A stretch of 34,044 bases of DNA from an uncultured Megasphaera sp. GTDB lineage: Bacteria > Bacillota > Negativicutes > Veillonellales > Megasphaeraceae. Where the stretch lies: the NCBI GenBank assembly GCA_900540735.1, contig UQHB01000026.1:1-34044 (forward strand). The letters run 5' to 3'. Shown in pieces: positions 1 to 8,641 of this stretch; position 1 is the stretch's first letter; each line of letters starts with the position of its first letter. Both the position numbers and the translations under genes were made by a program. The notes beneath the pieces are model-generated. The model did not search any database, was not told the origin of the DNA, and saw only the letters and a program-made list of their open reading frames with translations.

Positions 1-999
1 TGGGAAAGCTAGAGGAAAGGTAAACCAACCATTTGAACCACCTAATCCCCACTGTATAATTAGGCCATTGGAAAATTTTACCCAGCCGTTTTGCGCAAGC
101 GACTGGGCTATGATGCCAGAACCACTCGATTCCCTAAATGGCTGATCATTAACAATTATGCTAGCATTCCCTTTGCGGCTGTAAATGCGACCCTCACCTT
201 GGTCAATCCATAGCTGTGTACTTTCTTGATTTTTATTCGCTGGGATATTAATCAACTGTCCGTATTGAGTCGGCTGATTATTAATCATATTTTCCGTATA
301 AAAAATCGAGCAAACTCCAAGTGAATTCCACCCAGTGTTAGACGTATCTGCAGGAACATAGTTATCTCCATACGTATGCAATGCATCAAATAAGTTAGAC
401 GGAGTCAGTTCTTTTACTCCTAACTGAGTTCTTGCCGCGGCGGCATCTGCGGCGTTGCCCAAGGAGCGGATAAACGCCGTCATATCAGTAATATGGGATA
501 AGTCAGTTTTGGGCATTCCCCACGTCCCATTTCCCAATAATGTTGCATCCTGCAAACCTTTAGCAGGAGCAGGGACTAAGCCGCCAGAACCAGCAACACT
601 AGCGGTTGCGCCTTTCATTAAAGAAATTTGTTTCCATGACCCATCAGCGCACAAAAAATATCCTACTTGGGCTGTAGTAGGAGCCGGCACCATGCCTCTT
701 ACCCCATTGGCGGTTGATGTTGCGCCTTTAAAGTTGCTATGCGCGTTTGCATCAGTATTATGGTCAGAAATACGCTTAGCAGAATTATCTACCAGTACCC
801 ACGTTGCAGGATTTACTGAGATTAATTTATAAATATTATTGTTGTCATCAGTACGCATACAAAACATACCAACTTGTAAATTAGTTGTTGGAAAAGCATT
901 ACCGCTAAAATTAGATGCCGCACTTTCAATACTTTTTTGCATCTTTGGCACGGCTACGTTTACGTAGTCCTGCATATTTAAATGATAAAATTTTTGCAT
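1..999 (-). CDS. Phage tail fibre protein, 3' end outside window
   Basis: An open frame of 333 codons starts at the ATG at 999 and runs off the left edge without a stop. Residues near the visible end read NGWVKFSNGLIIQWG, the hallmark of the C-terminal gp53-like domain of phage tail fibres, rich in Gly, Asn and aromatic residues. The middle has repeated Ala/Gly/Pro stretches (GLVPAPAKG, GMVPAPTTA) as in trimeric fibre shafts. It probably contacts the host surface at the virion tip. It starts 4 bases after the stop of the 408-residue gene, so it is the next gene of the same late operon. Type is secure; receptor specificity cannot be read. Confidence 0.85.
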   Translation of the reverse strand, partial: MQKFYHLNMQDYVNVAVPKMQKSIESAASNFSGNAFPTTNLQVGMFCMRTDDNNNIYKLISVNPATWVLVDNSAKRISDHNTDANAHSNFKGATSTANGVRGMVPAPTTAQVGYFLCADGSWKQISLMKGATASVAGSGGLVPAPAKGLQDATLLGNGTWGMPKTDLSHITDMTAFIRSLGNAADAAAARTQLGVKELTPSNLFDALHTYGDNYVPADTSNTGWNSLGVCSIFYTENMINNQPTQYGQLINIPANKNQESTQLWIDQGEGRIYSRKGNASIIVNDQPFRESSGSGIIAQSLAQNGWVKFSNGLIIQWGLGGSNGWFTFPLAFP

Positions 1000-1003
1000 C
1001 GCC

Positions 1004-2230
1004 TTACCATCCTTTCGAAGCCCATGAGATAACCCCAGCGACTAACTTACCGGTTGCGCTATCTTGTAGCTCTACTTCAAAGTATCGCCCTTTATTTTCA
1101 TCTTGCCCATCAGTACGCAGGATATGTGGAATAATGATAGCATCACCTGTCCCACCACTGACAGTCACCTGAACTTCCGGGGCATTATAATAAAATTTGT
1201 TGTAATATACCCTCGTTGCCGCTGTTGTATCTGTTATATTGACCCGTCCTCCATCGTTGGTATCATCGATGTCAACGTGCGCCGCTACATCGTATAACAA
1301 TGGTTCCGTTTGTGTCGCATGGCTGATTACTTGCAACCGCATCAAGGCCTTCTCATACTCGTAGTCACCAACATTAAAGTCGATAAACTCCTCGTAGAGT
1401 GGTGGCTTATTCATTTGCGCCAAGAAATCGGTTTCAGTCATAACACAGTCATCTATTTGTATCGCTTCGATTAAGGCATTAGCTGCACGAATATACGCAT
1501 CATAGACAGCTACTGCTTCTTGTAAATTCTTTGCGCACTGCTTTTTGATGCTCTCCTGAACAGCAACTGCTTCTGCCACTAACCGCTTCAAGGTAAGTTG
1601 TCGTACAAAGATTTCCTGCACATTAATGGATTCAGATTTATTGCATCCCACACGGTTTGATTCCGTATCATCAAGATGTAGAACAACTTCCTTGTTGTTC
1701 TTTGCCATGTCTTTTCGCACGTGTTCCTGTAAGTCTATCGTTTCAGACACTAGTCGTTGCAGCGTAAATAAACGCGAAAACAGATCACGTATTAATACAT
1801 CTTCTGCTTTAGTGAGTTTCATGTCTTTTTTCGTGCTTTCAGACACTATGATGGACTCTTTTAGCATCAATACTGGTAGAAATAACAAGTGACTAAATCC
1901 ATCTAAACAGTGTATTGATTCGAGGACGGATTGACTGAAATGGGCGTTTCGTCGCATTGTATCGGCGATTGATAACGTATCTCTCAAGGCTTTTCCTGAC
2001 CGGCAAATACGCCGGTCTTGTACGTGCAAGGTTTCCCCGCGAAACCGCCAATCTATGCTACGCCAATACAGCAATGCTAGCGGCGTGGTTATGGATTGTA
2101 TAGCCTGCTTGCAATCCATAACAGTAATAGGCATCCAACTATCTTGCAAGGAAAATGGGGTGCCTATATGTGAGAAATTGCGTCCATCTCCCACCCAGAT
2201 ATGTTCCGAAACGCGCAGCGCATAATTCAT
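1004..2230 (-). CDS. Phage tail/fibre-associated protein with internal degenerate repeats
   Basis: This 408-residue protein is not a family I can name. The central half (about residues 85-270) is built of degenerate repeats of roughly 40-60 residues with a pattern such as ESIxVxExxxK...RLVxEAI, predicted helical. The C-terminal 70 residues (FYYNAPEVQVTV ... SWASKGW) are beta-rich and look like a small sandwich module found at the ends of phage tail proteins. It overlaps the upstream 150-residue gene by one base and is followed 4 bases later by the fibre gene, so a tail-fibre connector or second fibre is likely. Function is inferred from position. Confidence 0.6.
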   Translation of the reverse strand: MNYALRVSEHIWVGDGRNFSHIGTPFSLQDSWMPITVMDCKQAIQSITTPLALLYWRSIDWRFRGETLHVQDRRICRSGKALRDTLSIADTMRRNAHFSQSVLESIHCLDGFSHLLFLPVLMLKESIIVSESTKKDMKLTKAEDVLIRDLFSRLFTLQRLVSETIDLQEHVRKDMAKNNKEVVLHLDDTESNRVGCNKSESINVQEIFVRQLTLKRLVAEAVAVQESIKKQCAKNLQEAVAVYDAYIRAANALIEAIQIDDCVMTETDFLAQMNKPPLYEEFIDFNVGDYEYEKALMRLQVISHATQTEPLLYDVAAHVDIDDTNDGGRVNITDTTAATRVYYNKFYYNAPEVQVTVSGGTGDAIIIPHILRTDGQDENKGRYFEVELQDSATGKLVAGVISWASKGW

Positions 2231-2682
2231 TACGATAAGGTGAACTGGAATGTCGTCGTCAGTACATCAGCAGCGGCTTTGTTGATGACATCAAACGTCA
2301 CCCGGTCTAGGAAAATCCCACCAGAAGAAGCATTACAAATGCCGGCCTCTGTAATGGCACCGGTCGCTTCCCCTGCATTAAAGGTTGTCCTCAAGGTAAA
2401 TACCTTGGTGCCCGTCGTATGCGCATACGTAGCGGCTTTTCTGGACAACTCAGTAACAAGAGCCGTCTGTGTGGCGGCCGCCGCTGTTGTTCCGGTTCCT
2501 ACGGCGGTATATCCCATTACAGCTGGCCGACTTGATGCAGCGGCCAACGCATTGCAAATAAAGTCAAATCCTACATTTAAAATTAAATTATCCTTACGGC
2601 GTGTCATGACCGTTCCGTCACCCTTAACCAACACGGCCTCTAGACTGCCTTTAATTCTTACTTTATCATCTTTATTAAGCAT
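2230..2682 (-). CDS. Phage structural protein, tail region
   Basis: A 150-residue protein. I place the start at the ATG at 2682, preceded by AAAGGGGTGAAATC; longer readings would overlap the upstream gene. Residues 10-35 (KGSLEAVLVKGDGTVMTRR) and the stretch GYTAVGTGTTAAAATQTAL followed by a beta-rich C terminus resemble small phage tail proteins that carry a GTGT-AAxxTxTxL motif and often sit next to fibre genes. It is tightly packed between the fibronectin-like protein (4-base gap) and the 408-residue protein. Exact role unknown. Confidence 0.6.
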   Translation of the reverse strand: MLNKDDKVRIKGSLEAVLVKGDGTVMTRRKDNLILNVGFDFICNALAAASSRPAVMGYTAVGTGTTAAAATQTALVTELSRKAATYAHTTGTKVFTLRTTFNAGEATGAITEAGICNASSGGIFLDRVTFDVINKAAADVLTTTFQFTLS

Positions 2683-2686
2683 GATT

Positions 2687-4456
2687 TCACCCCTTTGGAT
2701 AACAATATAGTGACGTAAAGGCTCCGCATGGCGGTATGGTATCCGACACACTTTGCTTTACGTCATACGTCAGCCCATACATAAAGAAAAGCCGTGCGTC
2801 GGTGCTTTGTGCGATGCCGATATACAGCCAGTCCCTGTCCATGGTTTGTAATTGTAACGTCAACGTCTTGCTTTGCTTTGTATCTCTCACATAGTACACG
2901 TCTAGCCGCACATCATATCCTACATACAAAGTTTGACTGCCTTGTAATGTCATGATAATGCAGTCTGTAAACGCTTTTGTCTTCTTAATCCAAAATCCTA
3001 AAGAGAAGACTTCCGGCACGGAAACTTTGTAGGACAACTGCGTAACATCGGTAATCAAAATCCCACCGTTATACCGTCCATCCCCTTTACTCGTATTGCG
3101 GTCTTCAGCAATCGTTCCTCCCGTTGCCGCAGTAGTTCCGTCCACAATGGCATCAAAGATATCTCCACTTCCAGCTGGTTTATAACGCGCAATCTGCTGA
3201 CGCAGTTCTACACCATCTAGGTCTCCGATGACACCGATAATAAGTGTGTGTGTAGCCTCATAGCTATCGACAGCAAAGTCACAATCAATAATCCGTAATG
3301 GCTGCGATGTAACGGCGTTAAGTTTTTCATCAATCCAGTTCCGGGCCTTAATTTTCTGCGGCAGTTGGATGGACATGATATATTCGCCGTTAAACGCGGC
3401 TTTTTCCAGCTTCAAGCCCCCCATCTTACTGTCGAGAAACATGTTAACTTTGTTGCAGCTATACCCTATCTCTTCTTGGTCAAAGTCGAGGATGATATTT
3501 TTATTGATTTCCGGCGACGTGTCGATTTGATACCAAGCGCACTCATCGGAAAAGTTGTTATGGTCATCAACGGCCTTAATCATAAAGTACGACTGCCCTT
3601 TGTTGGGGCGGATATACCGATGTTTATTGATTTTTGTGCGAAAGATTTCTACGCCTTGGCTCCAATCATGTGTATTACCGACTTTTACGACATACGTGAC
3701 ATTGTAGATGGACAGCGCGTCCCAGTAAAAATATAGGTTTGCGTCGTTCTTTTCTACCCAGAACCCAGTTACATTAGGGACATAACAGTTAAAGTAGGCT
3801 CGCTCCCCTTCACCAAACTGATCATAATACGCGATAACGACAGTTTTTATGTCTTTGTTGGGATATAAGTACACATTATCTAAGGTTTGGTATTTTACGC
3901 CATCTATATAGATATTGGCACCAATACAATCTGTTGGAATTTCAAGGAAGGTAATGAGCGTCCCTTCGTTGTTCTTGGTAAGAGAAATATCTGTTGGTGC
4001 GTCTGGCCGTCGTTTGCTATATGTCAGCGTTGCCGGATTGGAGATTTTGCCGCCTTTACTGACAGCATATAGATATATCCTACCGGCAAACGTTTTAGGC
4101 AGTTCAAGCGATGATGTTGCCGTCGTTCGCTCCAATAACCCATCAGCTGTCCCGACGTGCGTATCAGTTCGTAACTCATAATAAGAAAACTTATCGTCAG
4201 TAATTGCATCCCAGTTCAGTACACCGCCTAACCTGTCAAAGGTAAGGGTAAGGTTCTTTGGTTTAATATAATCACCGGGATTAGGGTCGTCCGTCTCGTC
4301 TTCCGTAAAACCATTGGCTATATTGACCTGTTCATTGACAGACTTTAGATACTGCCGTAGAAGGGAGATAAGATAGCGCCCATCACCTTGTATGGCTGTG
4401 GGCAAGTCTGGTATAGTCAGTTTTACTTTTGCATTGGTCTTCTGTTCCTCTGCCAT
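2687..4456 (-). CDS. Large tail protein with fibronectin-III-like modules
   Basis: A 589-residue protein starting at MAEEQ (ATG 4456, ribosome site GGGGTGA that overlaps the previous stop). After a short helical N terminus (about residues 15-55), residues 65-330 form consecutive beta-sandwich-like segments with spacing typical of fibronectin type III domains (LNWDAITDDKFSYYELRTD; FWVEKNDANLYFYWDALS). The C-terminal third has a concanavalin/laminin-G-like look (YNGGILITDVT, SLGFWIKKTKAFTD, DWLYIGIAQSTDARLFF). Such proteins form the central tail spike or host-binding stem. Domain types are read by eye, so fold assignment is tentative. Confidence 0.6.
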   Translation of the reverse strand: MAEEQKTNAKVKLTIPDLPTAIQGDGRYLISLLRQYLKSVNEQVNIANGFTEDETDDPNPGDYIKPKNLTLTFDRLGGVLNWDAITDDKFSYYELRTDTHVGTADGLLERTTATSSLELPKTFAGRIYLYAVSKGGKISNPATLTYSKRRPDAPTDISLTKNNEGTLITFLEIPTDCIGANIYIDGVKYQTLDNVYLYPNKDIKTVVIAYYDQFGEGERAYFNCYVPNVTGFWVEKNDANLYFYWDALSIYNVTYVVKVGNTHDWSQGVEIFRTKINKHRYIRPNKGQSYFMIKAVDDHNNFSDECAWYQIDTSPEINKNIILDFDQEEIGYSCNKVNMFLDSKMGGLKLEKAAFNGEYIMSIQLPQKIKARNWIDEKLNAVTSQPLRIIDCDFAVDSYEATHTLIIGVIGDLDGVELRQQIARYKPAGSGDIFDAIVDGTTAATGGTIAEDRNTSKGDGRYNGGILITDVTQLSYKVSVPEVFSLGFWIKKTKAFTDCIIMTLQGSQTLYVGYDVRLDVYYVRDTKQSKTLTLQLQTMDRDWLYIGIAQSTDARLFFMYGLTYDVKQSVSDTIPPCGAFTSLYCYPKG

Positions 4457-4460
4457 AGCA

Positions 4461-4928
4461 TCACCCCATACCAGAAGCAATAGCCTGTTGTAAAGCGGTC
4501 ACGATTTGCGTATCCTGCGTAATATCGTATTCGTTTTCATTCAGTGCCAGTAAGACAGCTGATTTTACAATGACATCATTAATCCCATCATGCGTAAACG
4601 GTAAGTCTTCTTTAATGTCATCCACGAGCTTAGGAGTTGCAAAGTAGCGGAACTTTACCGCTTTATACGCGTCATCCGTAATATGTACTGTACCGTTTGT
4701 CATCTGCAAAGGATATGTACCACACGCATTAAGGTAGTTCTTTGGGATACTGTCGCCTTCACGCATGGTAGTTTCTTCTACTAAGGCAGGCCATTTGGCG
4801 GAAATGAGCATGGACGCCACTTGCTGGATAGCCGTGTTGAGGAATTGCATGCATCGCCCTTCACTATATTCTGCGCTAATGTCATGCGTTTCTTGTTTAA
4901 TTCGGTTTATGGCTTCTTCTACTTTCAT
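4461..4928 (-). CDS. Head-tail adaptor-like or tail protein
   Basis: A 155-residue protein; the ATG at 4928 has TAGGTGGTGA just upstream and is preferred to the in-frame GTGs at 4940. The N-terminal 50 residues are helical (VEEAINRIKQETHDISAEYSEGR, shown here in part) and the C terminus is also helical, with a short beta stretch between. It lies directly after another adaptor-like gene and before the tail proteins, the usual place for connector or gatekeeper proteins of short-tailed phages. No family signature is certain. Confidence 0.5.
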   Translation of the reverse strand: MKVEEAINRIKQETHDISAEYSEGRCMQFLNTAIQQVASMLISAKWPALVEETTMREGDSIPKNYLNACGTYPLQMTNGTVHITDDAYKAVKFRYFATPKLVDDIKEDLPFTHDGINDVIVKSAVLLALNENEYDITQDTQIVTALQQAIASGMG

Positions 4929-4940
4929 AGCATTCACCAC

Positions 4941-5564
4941 CTATACAATGAATGGCATGCGTTGTTGTGGATTGGTATAGCGTCGAATCGGCACTATCGT
5001 CGCTAGGACATCCTGAACAGCACTGCTCATAGTATCTGTGTCAGGATTATTTGAGAGAATCGTACAGGTTAGCTTGCATAATGCATCCTTGAACGTTACT
5101 GGTAATTCAATCATATCGTCTACACTTGCAATACCAGTGATTGTCGCTGTGTAGAGCATGTCGACGCTTTTTACGCCGGTATAGAGCTTATTACGGAGAA
5201 TCTTATACTTTGTACATAACGGCGGTTTAATAGGCTGACAAGGCGTTAAATCTCTGCCGTCTCGTCTACGCACGATCCGCACAAGTCCAATGAAATCATC
5301 CGGTAAATCCACGCCTGTTGTCTGCATGTCAATATGTGGATTATGCGTATCATTGGTAGCATTATCCGCATCAATGGCCTTGTTCAGTTCGTCTTCATCA
5401 AAAGTCATTACCTTTTCAAGGAAGTCTGTCCCTTGATAATACTGATTAACGTAGCGTAAACACTCATTAACTCCCTGCATGACATCATAGTCGCTGTACT
5501 GGACGGCATTATTATCTTTCAGCTTGTAGCGGATAAGGTTGATTAATTCTTTGGCCGTAATCAT
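4941..5564 (-). CDS. Phage adaptor (head-tail connector) protein
   Basis: A 207-residue protein starting at MITAKEL (ATG 5564, ribosome site AGGCGG). The N-terminal motif LINLIRYKLKDNNAVQYSD followed by a helix with N, Y and R positions is the signature of the phage adaptor group (DUF6682-like) that docks under portals. A beta-rich middle (LPDDFIGLVRIVRRRDGRDL) and a helical C terminus complete the usual layout. Its start overlaps the end of the preceding broken gene by four bases. The adaptor call is moderately secure; the exact ring it forms is inferred. Confidence 0.65.
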   Translation of the reverse strand: MITAKELINLIRYKLKDNNAVQYSDYDVMQGVNECLRYVNQYYQGTDFLEKVMTFDEDELNKAIDADNATNDTHNPHIDMQTTGVDLPDDFIGLVRIVRRRDGRDLTPCQPIKPPLCTKYKILRNKLYTGVKSVDMLYTATITGIASVDDMIELPVTFKDALCKLTCTILSNNPDTDTMSSAVQDVLATIVPIRRYTNPQQRMPFIV

Positions 5565-5896
5565 AAGAGCACCGCCTGACAGCCTCTCCACATCGTGCGC
5601 TTGTGATTGACTTTAAAGGCTGTGTGGACGTCAAAGAACTTTTTCATGTTCTTCATATATGTCCGCATATCGCCTTCCTGTTGCGCGCGCCGAGCTGTCA
5701 CCAACCAAGGGTCAAACGTCCAAAATTCTGGCGGAATATACCCCATCAATTGCATGCGTTCGTTCTTATCGCCAAACCACCCGCCATCGTCTCGTTCATT
5801 CGCCTGTTTAGCGGCATCTACATACGCAGATACATCTCAAGTATTACGTAAGATTATCTTTTTGCCTTGTTTAAAAAGTCGTTGCTTTGTAATCAT
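5561..5896 (-). pseudogene. Small virion-region protein interrupted by an in-frame TGA
   Basis: From the ATG at 5896 (ribosome site AAAGGTGA) the frame reads 19 residues, MITKQRLFKQGKKIILRNT, then hits TGA at 5839-5837. The same frame then stays open for 91 more codons with protein-like content (DVSAYVDAAKQANERDDGG...) to the stop at 5561. Restoring one sense codon, for example Trp (TGG), gives a 111-residue protein. An internal ATG at 5755 lacks a convincing ribosome site. It sits between capsid and adaptor, where a head-completion or capsid decoration protein would be expected. It may be a true nonsense mutation, a sequence error or a recoded stop. Confidence 0.6.
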
Positions 5897-5909
5897 AGTA
5901 TCACCTTTA

Positions 5910-5942
5910 ATAAAAATAGGGGATATAGTTGCCCATATCCCC
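5910..5942 (-). terminator. Intrinsic terminator downstream of the capsid gene
   Basis: On the minus strand an 8-bp perfect stem (GGGGATAT / ATATCCCC, 8-base loop) is followed by TATTTTTATT. It lies 15 bases after the capsid stop and ahead of the interrupted small gene, so it would limit expression of tail genes relative to capsid. Confidence 0.7.
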
Positions 5943-5956
5943 ATACTATCCATTTT

Positions 5957-7156
5957 CTACCGTTTAATATCTACAATAGAGCAAGATGCTTTAGGCTGTG
6001 TGCCCTGTAACCCAACACGTGTTTCGACCGCAAATACTTCATACGTACCTTTTTTAGCAATATTAGGTACTTCGTGAGGACGGCTCAAATACCGCATATC
6101 CCAGTACTGCATATCAAGAATATCTACACGGTCATCCGGATAAAGGCGATGAACATTCGCATTAACGAGGCCAAACGAGCCCTGATAGCTTGTAGCTACT
6201 TCGATAACTTTATCTTTGGTATTGCTTTTGCGATATGCCGTAGTGGTTGCTAATACTAATTCGTTAAACCGGCGGAATTTGCCAGAAGACATATACGCTT
6301 CCGTCGGACTACCGCCACGTTTAAAGGCCATTTCCATGGCATTATTTAAGTCATCCAAGGTATAATCTGCTGTTTTCCCAAGGGAAATGATATTGTTCGC
6401 AACGAGTTTAACATTAGTTCCTGTATCTGTTGGCTTAATCTGTTTATCTGCAATTTTTTCAACAGCGCCTTTCTGTGTGTCGAAAATGGTGAAGGATTTC
6501 GGGTTTGTGTCATCAATTCGCACATAGTAATACATACCTTTAGTAACGCCAGCCGGGGCTTTATCTGCTGTAAAATAGACAATATCACCAGTATCTAATT
6601 TCGGGTCTTCTGTTGCTGTAATGGTGCCAGTGGCACTATTAATAGTCACATCAATCGTGTTCTGACTCATGAAATAGGGTATACCACCAGAACGAGGCTG
6701 TACGGTTTTCGTACCGTCTACTTTTGCGTCCGAGTTGACAAGCATATATTCGATGTCCTGTGCCTGATAGGTCATAGCATCAAATTTAGCATCGTCTAAA
6801 TCAGTGCCATGTTCGTTGTTATATGCTTTGGTAACTTCATTCTGGACGTCCGATACAAGGCCTGTATTCTGGAAAAATTGGACATTGTTTGACTTACCTT
6901 CAATGGAGCCAGTCGGTTCAAATTTATAGTCTTCGTATTCAAGGTGAGCGTTGTCCTGAGGCGGACGGAGGCCTTTGGTAAACCAGCTAAAGCTAGTTTC
7001 GGTAGCAGGTTTTGTACTACCAAATTTAGAATAAAACAACGTTACTTCTGGGGAAATGTTCGTTAAAATCGGGGATAAATCTTCTGCGTGTCCGATTGCG
7101 TCGTATGTAAACGACTGATTAGGGCTTTTGTCAAGTTTTCTTACTACATCTGGCAT
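5957..7156 (-). CDS. Major capsid protein, SU10/DUF5309 type
   Basis: A 399-residue protein. The C-terminal part (ILDMQYWDMRYLSRPHEV, then a beta strand ending CSIVDIKR) and the stretch GSPTEAYMSSGKFRRFNEL are the conserved end of the SU10-type major capsid family (DUF5309), an HK97-fold capsid typical of short-tailed phages. The N-terminal region has the expected PTGSIEGKSNNVQFF segment. Residues about 168-255 are an extra beta-rich insertion (GDIVYFTA ... MYYYVRIDD ... TNVKLVANN) that interrupts the core and could be a surface domain. Ribosome site AAAGGAG precedes the ATG. Scaffold lies just upstream and portal further upstream, the standard head order. Confidence 0.88.
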   Translation of the reverse strand: MPDVVRKLDKSPNQSFTYDAIGHAEDLSPILTNISPEVTLFYSKFGSTKPATETSFSWFTKGLRPPQDNAHLEYEDYKFEPTGSIEGKSNNVQFFQNTGLVSDVQNEVTKAYNNEHGTDLDDAKFDAMTYQAQDIEYMLVNSDAKVDGTKTVQPRSGGIPYFMSQNTIDVTINSATGTITATEDPKLDTGDIVYFTADKAPAGVTKGMYYYVRIDDTNPKSFTIFDTQKGAVEKIADKQIKPTDTGTNVKLVANNIISLGKTADYTLDDLNNAMEMAFKRGGSPTEAYMSSGKFRRFNELVLATTTAYRKSNTKDKVIEVATSYQGSFGLVNANVHRLYPDDRVDILDMQYWDMRYLSRPHEVPNIAKKGTYEVFAVETRVGLQGTQPKASCSIVDIKR

Positions 7157-7181
7157 GAGTATCTTCTCCTTTTGTTAAAAA

Positions 7182-8309
7182 TCATTTATTTCCATGCGCC
7201 AAATTCGCTAAAAACTCGCGACGCTGGCGTACATTCATGGACCGCATCTGCGTAAAATCAATAGGTTTTTGTGGTGTAGTCGCTCCTGTTCCCGGCTGTT
7301 CTACTTTGGGGATAGGAATACGTTTAGGCTGTTTAGATAAGTCATTTTCTTTTGCATAATAAAAAGAGCGTGTATCGTCATAATATTTTTCAAGTACTTT
7401 GCACTGTGCTTCTGTGACATTGCCTTTATTCATTGACTCGATGGCCTGCGCAACAGTTTGTGCCTCTTTATACGGCATATTTTGATAATGTGTGGCCAAT
7501 AATTGATTAATTTCATTGAAATGTGGTTCTGTCTGTTGTTTCTGTCTTGCAAAATCAACAATGCTTTGATATAAAGCCCGTTGCTGTTGTTGGGCTTGCT
7601 GCTGTTGTACACTCTGTTGTTGTACAGCATTTAACATTTGCAATCGATTCCATTCGACAGCCGATTTATACTGCTCTGCCTTTGCTTTTTGCTGTTCATC
7701 ATCACTGTATTCTGCCGTATTAAGTTCTTCCGGTGTAATCCCGATTTCTTGCATAGCACGCTTTTTAGCTTCCGCATCAATGGCTTCTAAAAACTGCCGC
7801 TGTTGTGCCATAGCCGCCTTTTGCTGTTCTTCTTGCCATTTCTGCTGCTGGATACGTTGTTGCTCTGCTTTTTGTGCCTGCTTCTGTCGATATTCAAGAT
7901 ACTGCTGCTGGAATTCCGGACCAATCCGGCGTTCATCAACCGTGCCATTACGGATAGCCTCATTGATTTCATCTAACGTATAAGGCTGAGTATTGATAAG
8001 TCCTTCTGCTGTTGTTCCCGGCTTAGTATCACCGTTAGGCGGTGAAGCAGGCTCATTATCTTGCGATGGTGTTTCGTTCGGCTTATTTTCTGCCTGCATT
8101 TCAGTGGTAGATACAATGCGTTTTCGCCTTGTCTGTGGGTCAGTCACGAGCATTCGCGCATTTTGTTCTCCCTGTGACTCTTGTGATGGTTGCGTTGTAC
8201 TGTTCGCTTCCGCTCCGGCAGGAGCTGTTGTATCCTGCACGTCTTGTACTGGTGCTGGAGCCGCCTCGCCTTCTGCAAAGAGCTGTAAATTAAACCATAA
8301 TTCTTTCAT
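7182..8309 (-). CDS. Capsid scaffolding protein
   Basis: A 375-residue, highly charged, Gln-rich protein. It begins MKELWFNLQLFAEG, the WFNLQLFAE motif seen at the N termini of many Firmicute phage head proteins. Residues 10-110 are Pro/Thr/Gln-rich and disordered, 125-250 are a long coiled coil with QQQ runs, and the C terminus is short and basic (MRSMNVRQRREFLANLAHGNK), which fits the capsid-binding tail of scaffolds. It lies directly ahead of the capsid gene. Acts inside the procapsid and is not expected in the virion. Confidence 0.8.
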   Translation of the reverse strand: MKELWFNLQLFAEGEAAPAPVQDVQDTTAPAGAEANSTTQPSQESQGEQNARMLVTDPQTRRKRIVSTTEMQAENKPNETPSQDNEPASPPNGDTKPGTTAEGLINTQPYTLDEINEAIRNGTVDERRIGPEFQQQYLEYRQKQAQKAEQQRIQQQKWQEEQQKAAMAQQRQFLEAIDAEAKKRAMQEIGITPEELNTAEYSDDEQQKAKAEQYKSAVEWNRLQMLNAVQQQSVQQQQAQQQQRALYQSIVDFARQKQQTEPHFNEINQLLATHYQNMPYKEAQTVAQAIESMNKGNVTEAQCKVLEKYYDDTRSFYYAKENDLSKQPKRIPIPKVEQPGTGATTPQKPIDFTQMRSMNVRQRREFLANLAHGNK

Positions 8310-8311
8310 GG

Positions 8312-8641
8312 TTAGTCCCCTTTCTTACTTTTCTGTATATTAGCTTCGGTAATAATACCTGATAAATAGGTATAAAGACGAATAGATGCTTGATAATCAC
8401 GTTTTACACTATCTGCGTCATACTCATTACGGCTAAGGCAGGTTAATGTCCGCAATTCCTCTGTTTTCATGAAATCACTCATGAACTCTTGCAAGTCTTC
8501 GGCTCGACTGCCTTGGCGCAATAGTTCGGTTCGTAGTTGGGCCGCTTCATTTGCCCATTGGCTGCGACTGGTCGCATGTCGTTGTTTATGAATGAGCTTG
8601 TCTTTAAGTGTTATTAACGTAGTTTTAAATTGCTCATACAC
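8312..8641 (-). CDS. Small head-module protein of unknown function
   Basis: A 109-residue, mostly helical and charged protein that I do not recognise. Translation starts at a GTG at 8641 with ribosome site GAGGTG, and the first codons overlap the portal stop (8634-8636), so it is probably translationally coupled to portal. It lies between portal and scaffold, where small head proteins or protease-like factors are often found, but no catalytic motif is visible. Confidence 0.6.
   Translation of the reverse strand: MYEQFKTTLITLKDKLIHKQRHATSRSQWANEAAQLRTELLRQGSRAEDLQEFMSDFMKTEELRTLTCLSRNEYDADSVKRDYQASIRLYTYLSGIITEANIQKSKKGD

Noticed and set aside
455..832. 125-residue plus-strand frame near the left edge
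   Set aside because: Antisense to the tail fibre gene, whose frame is complete and has the gp53-like end.
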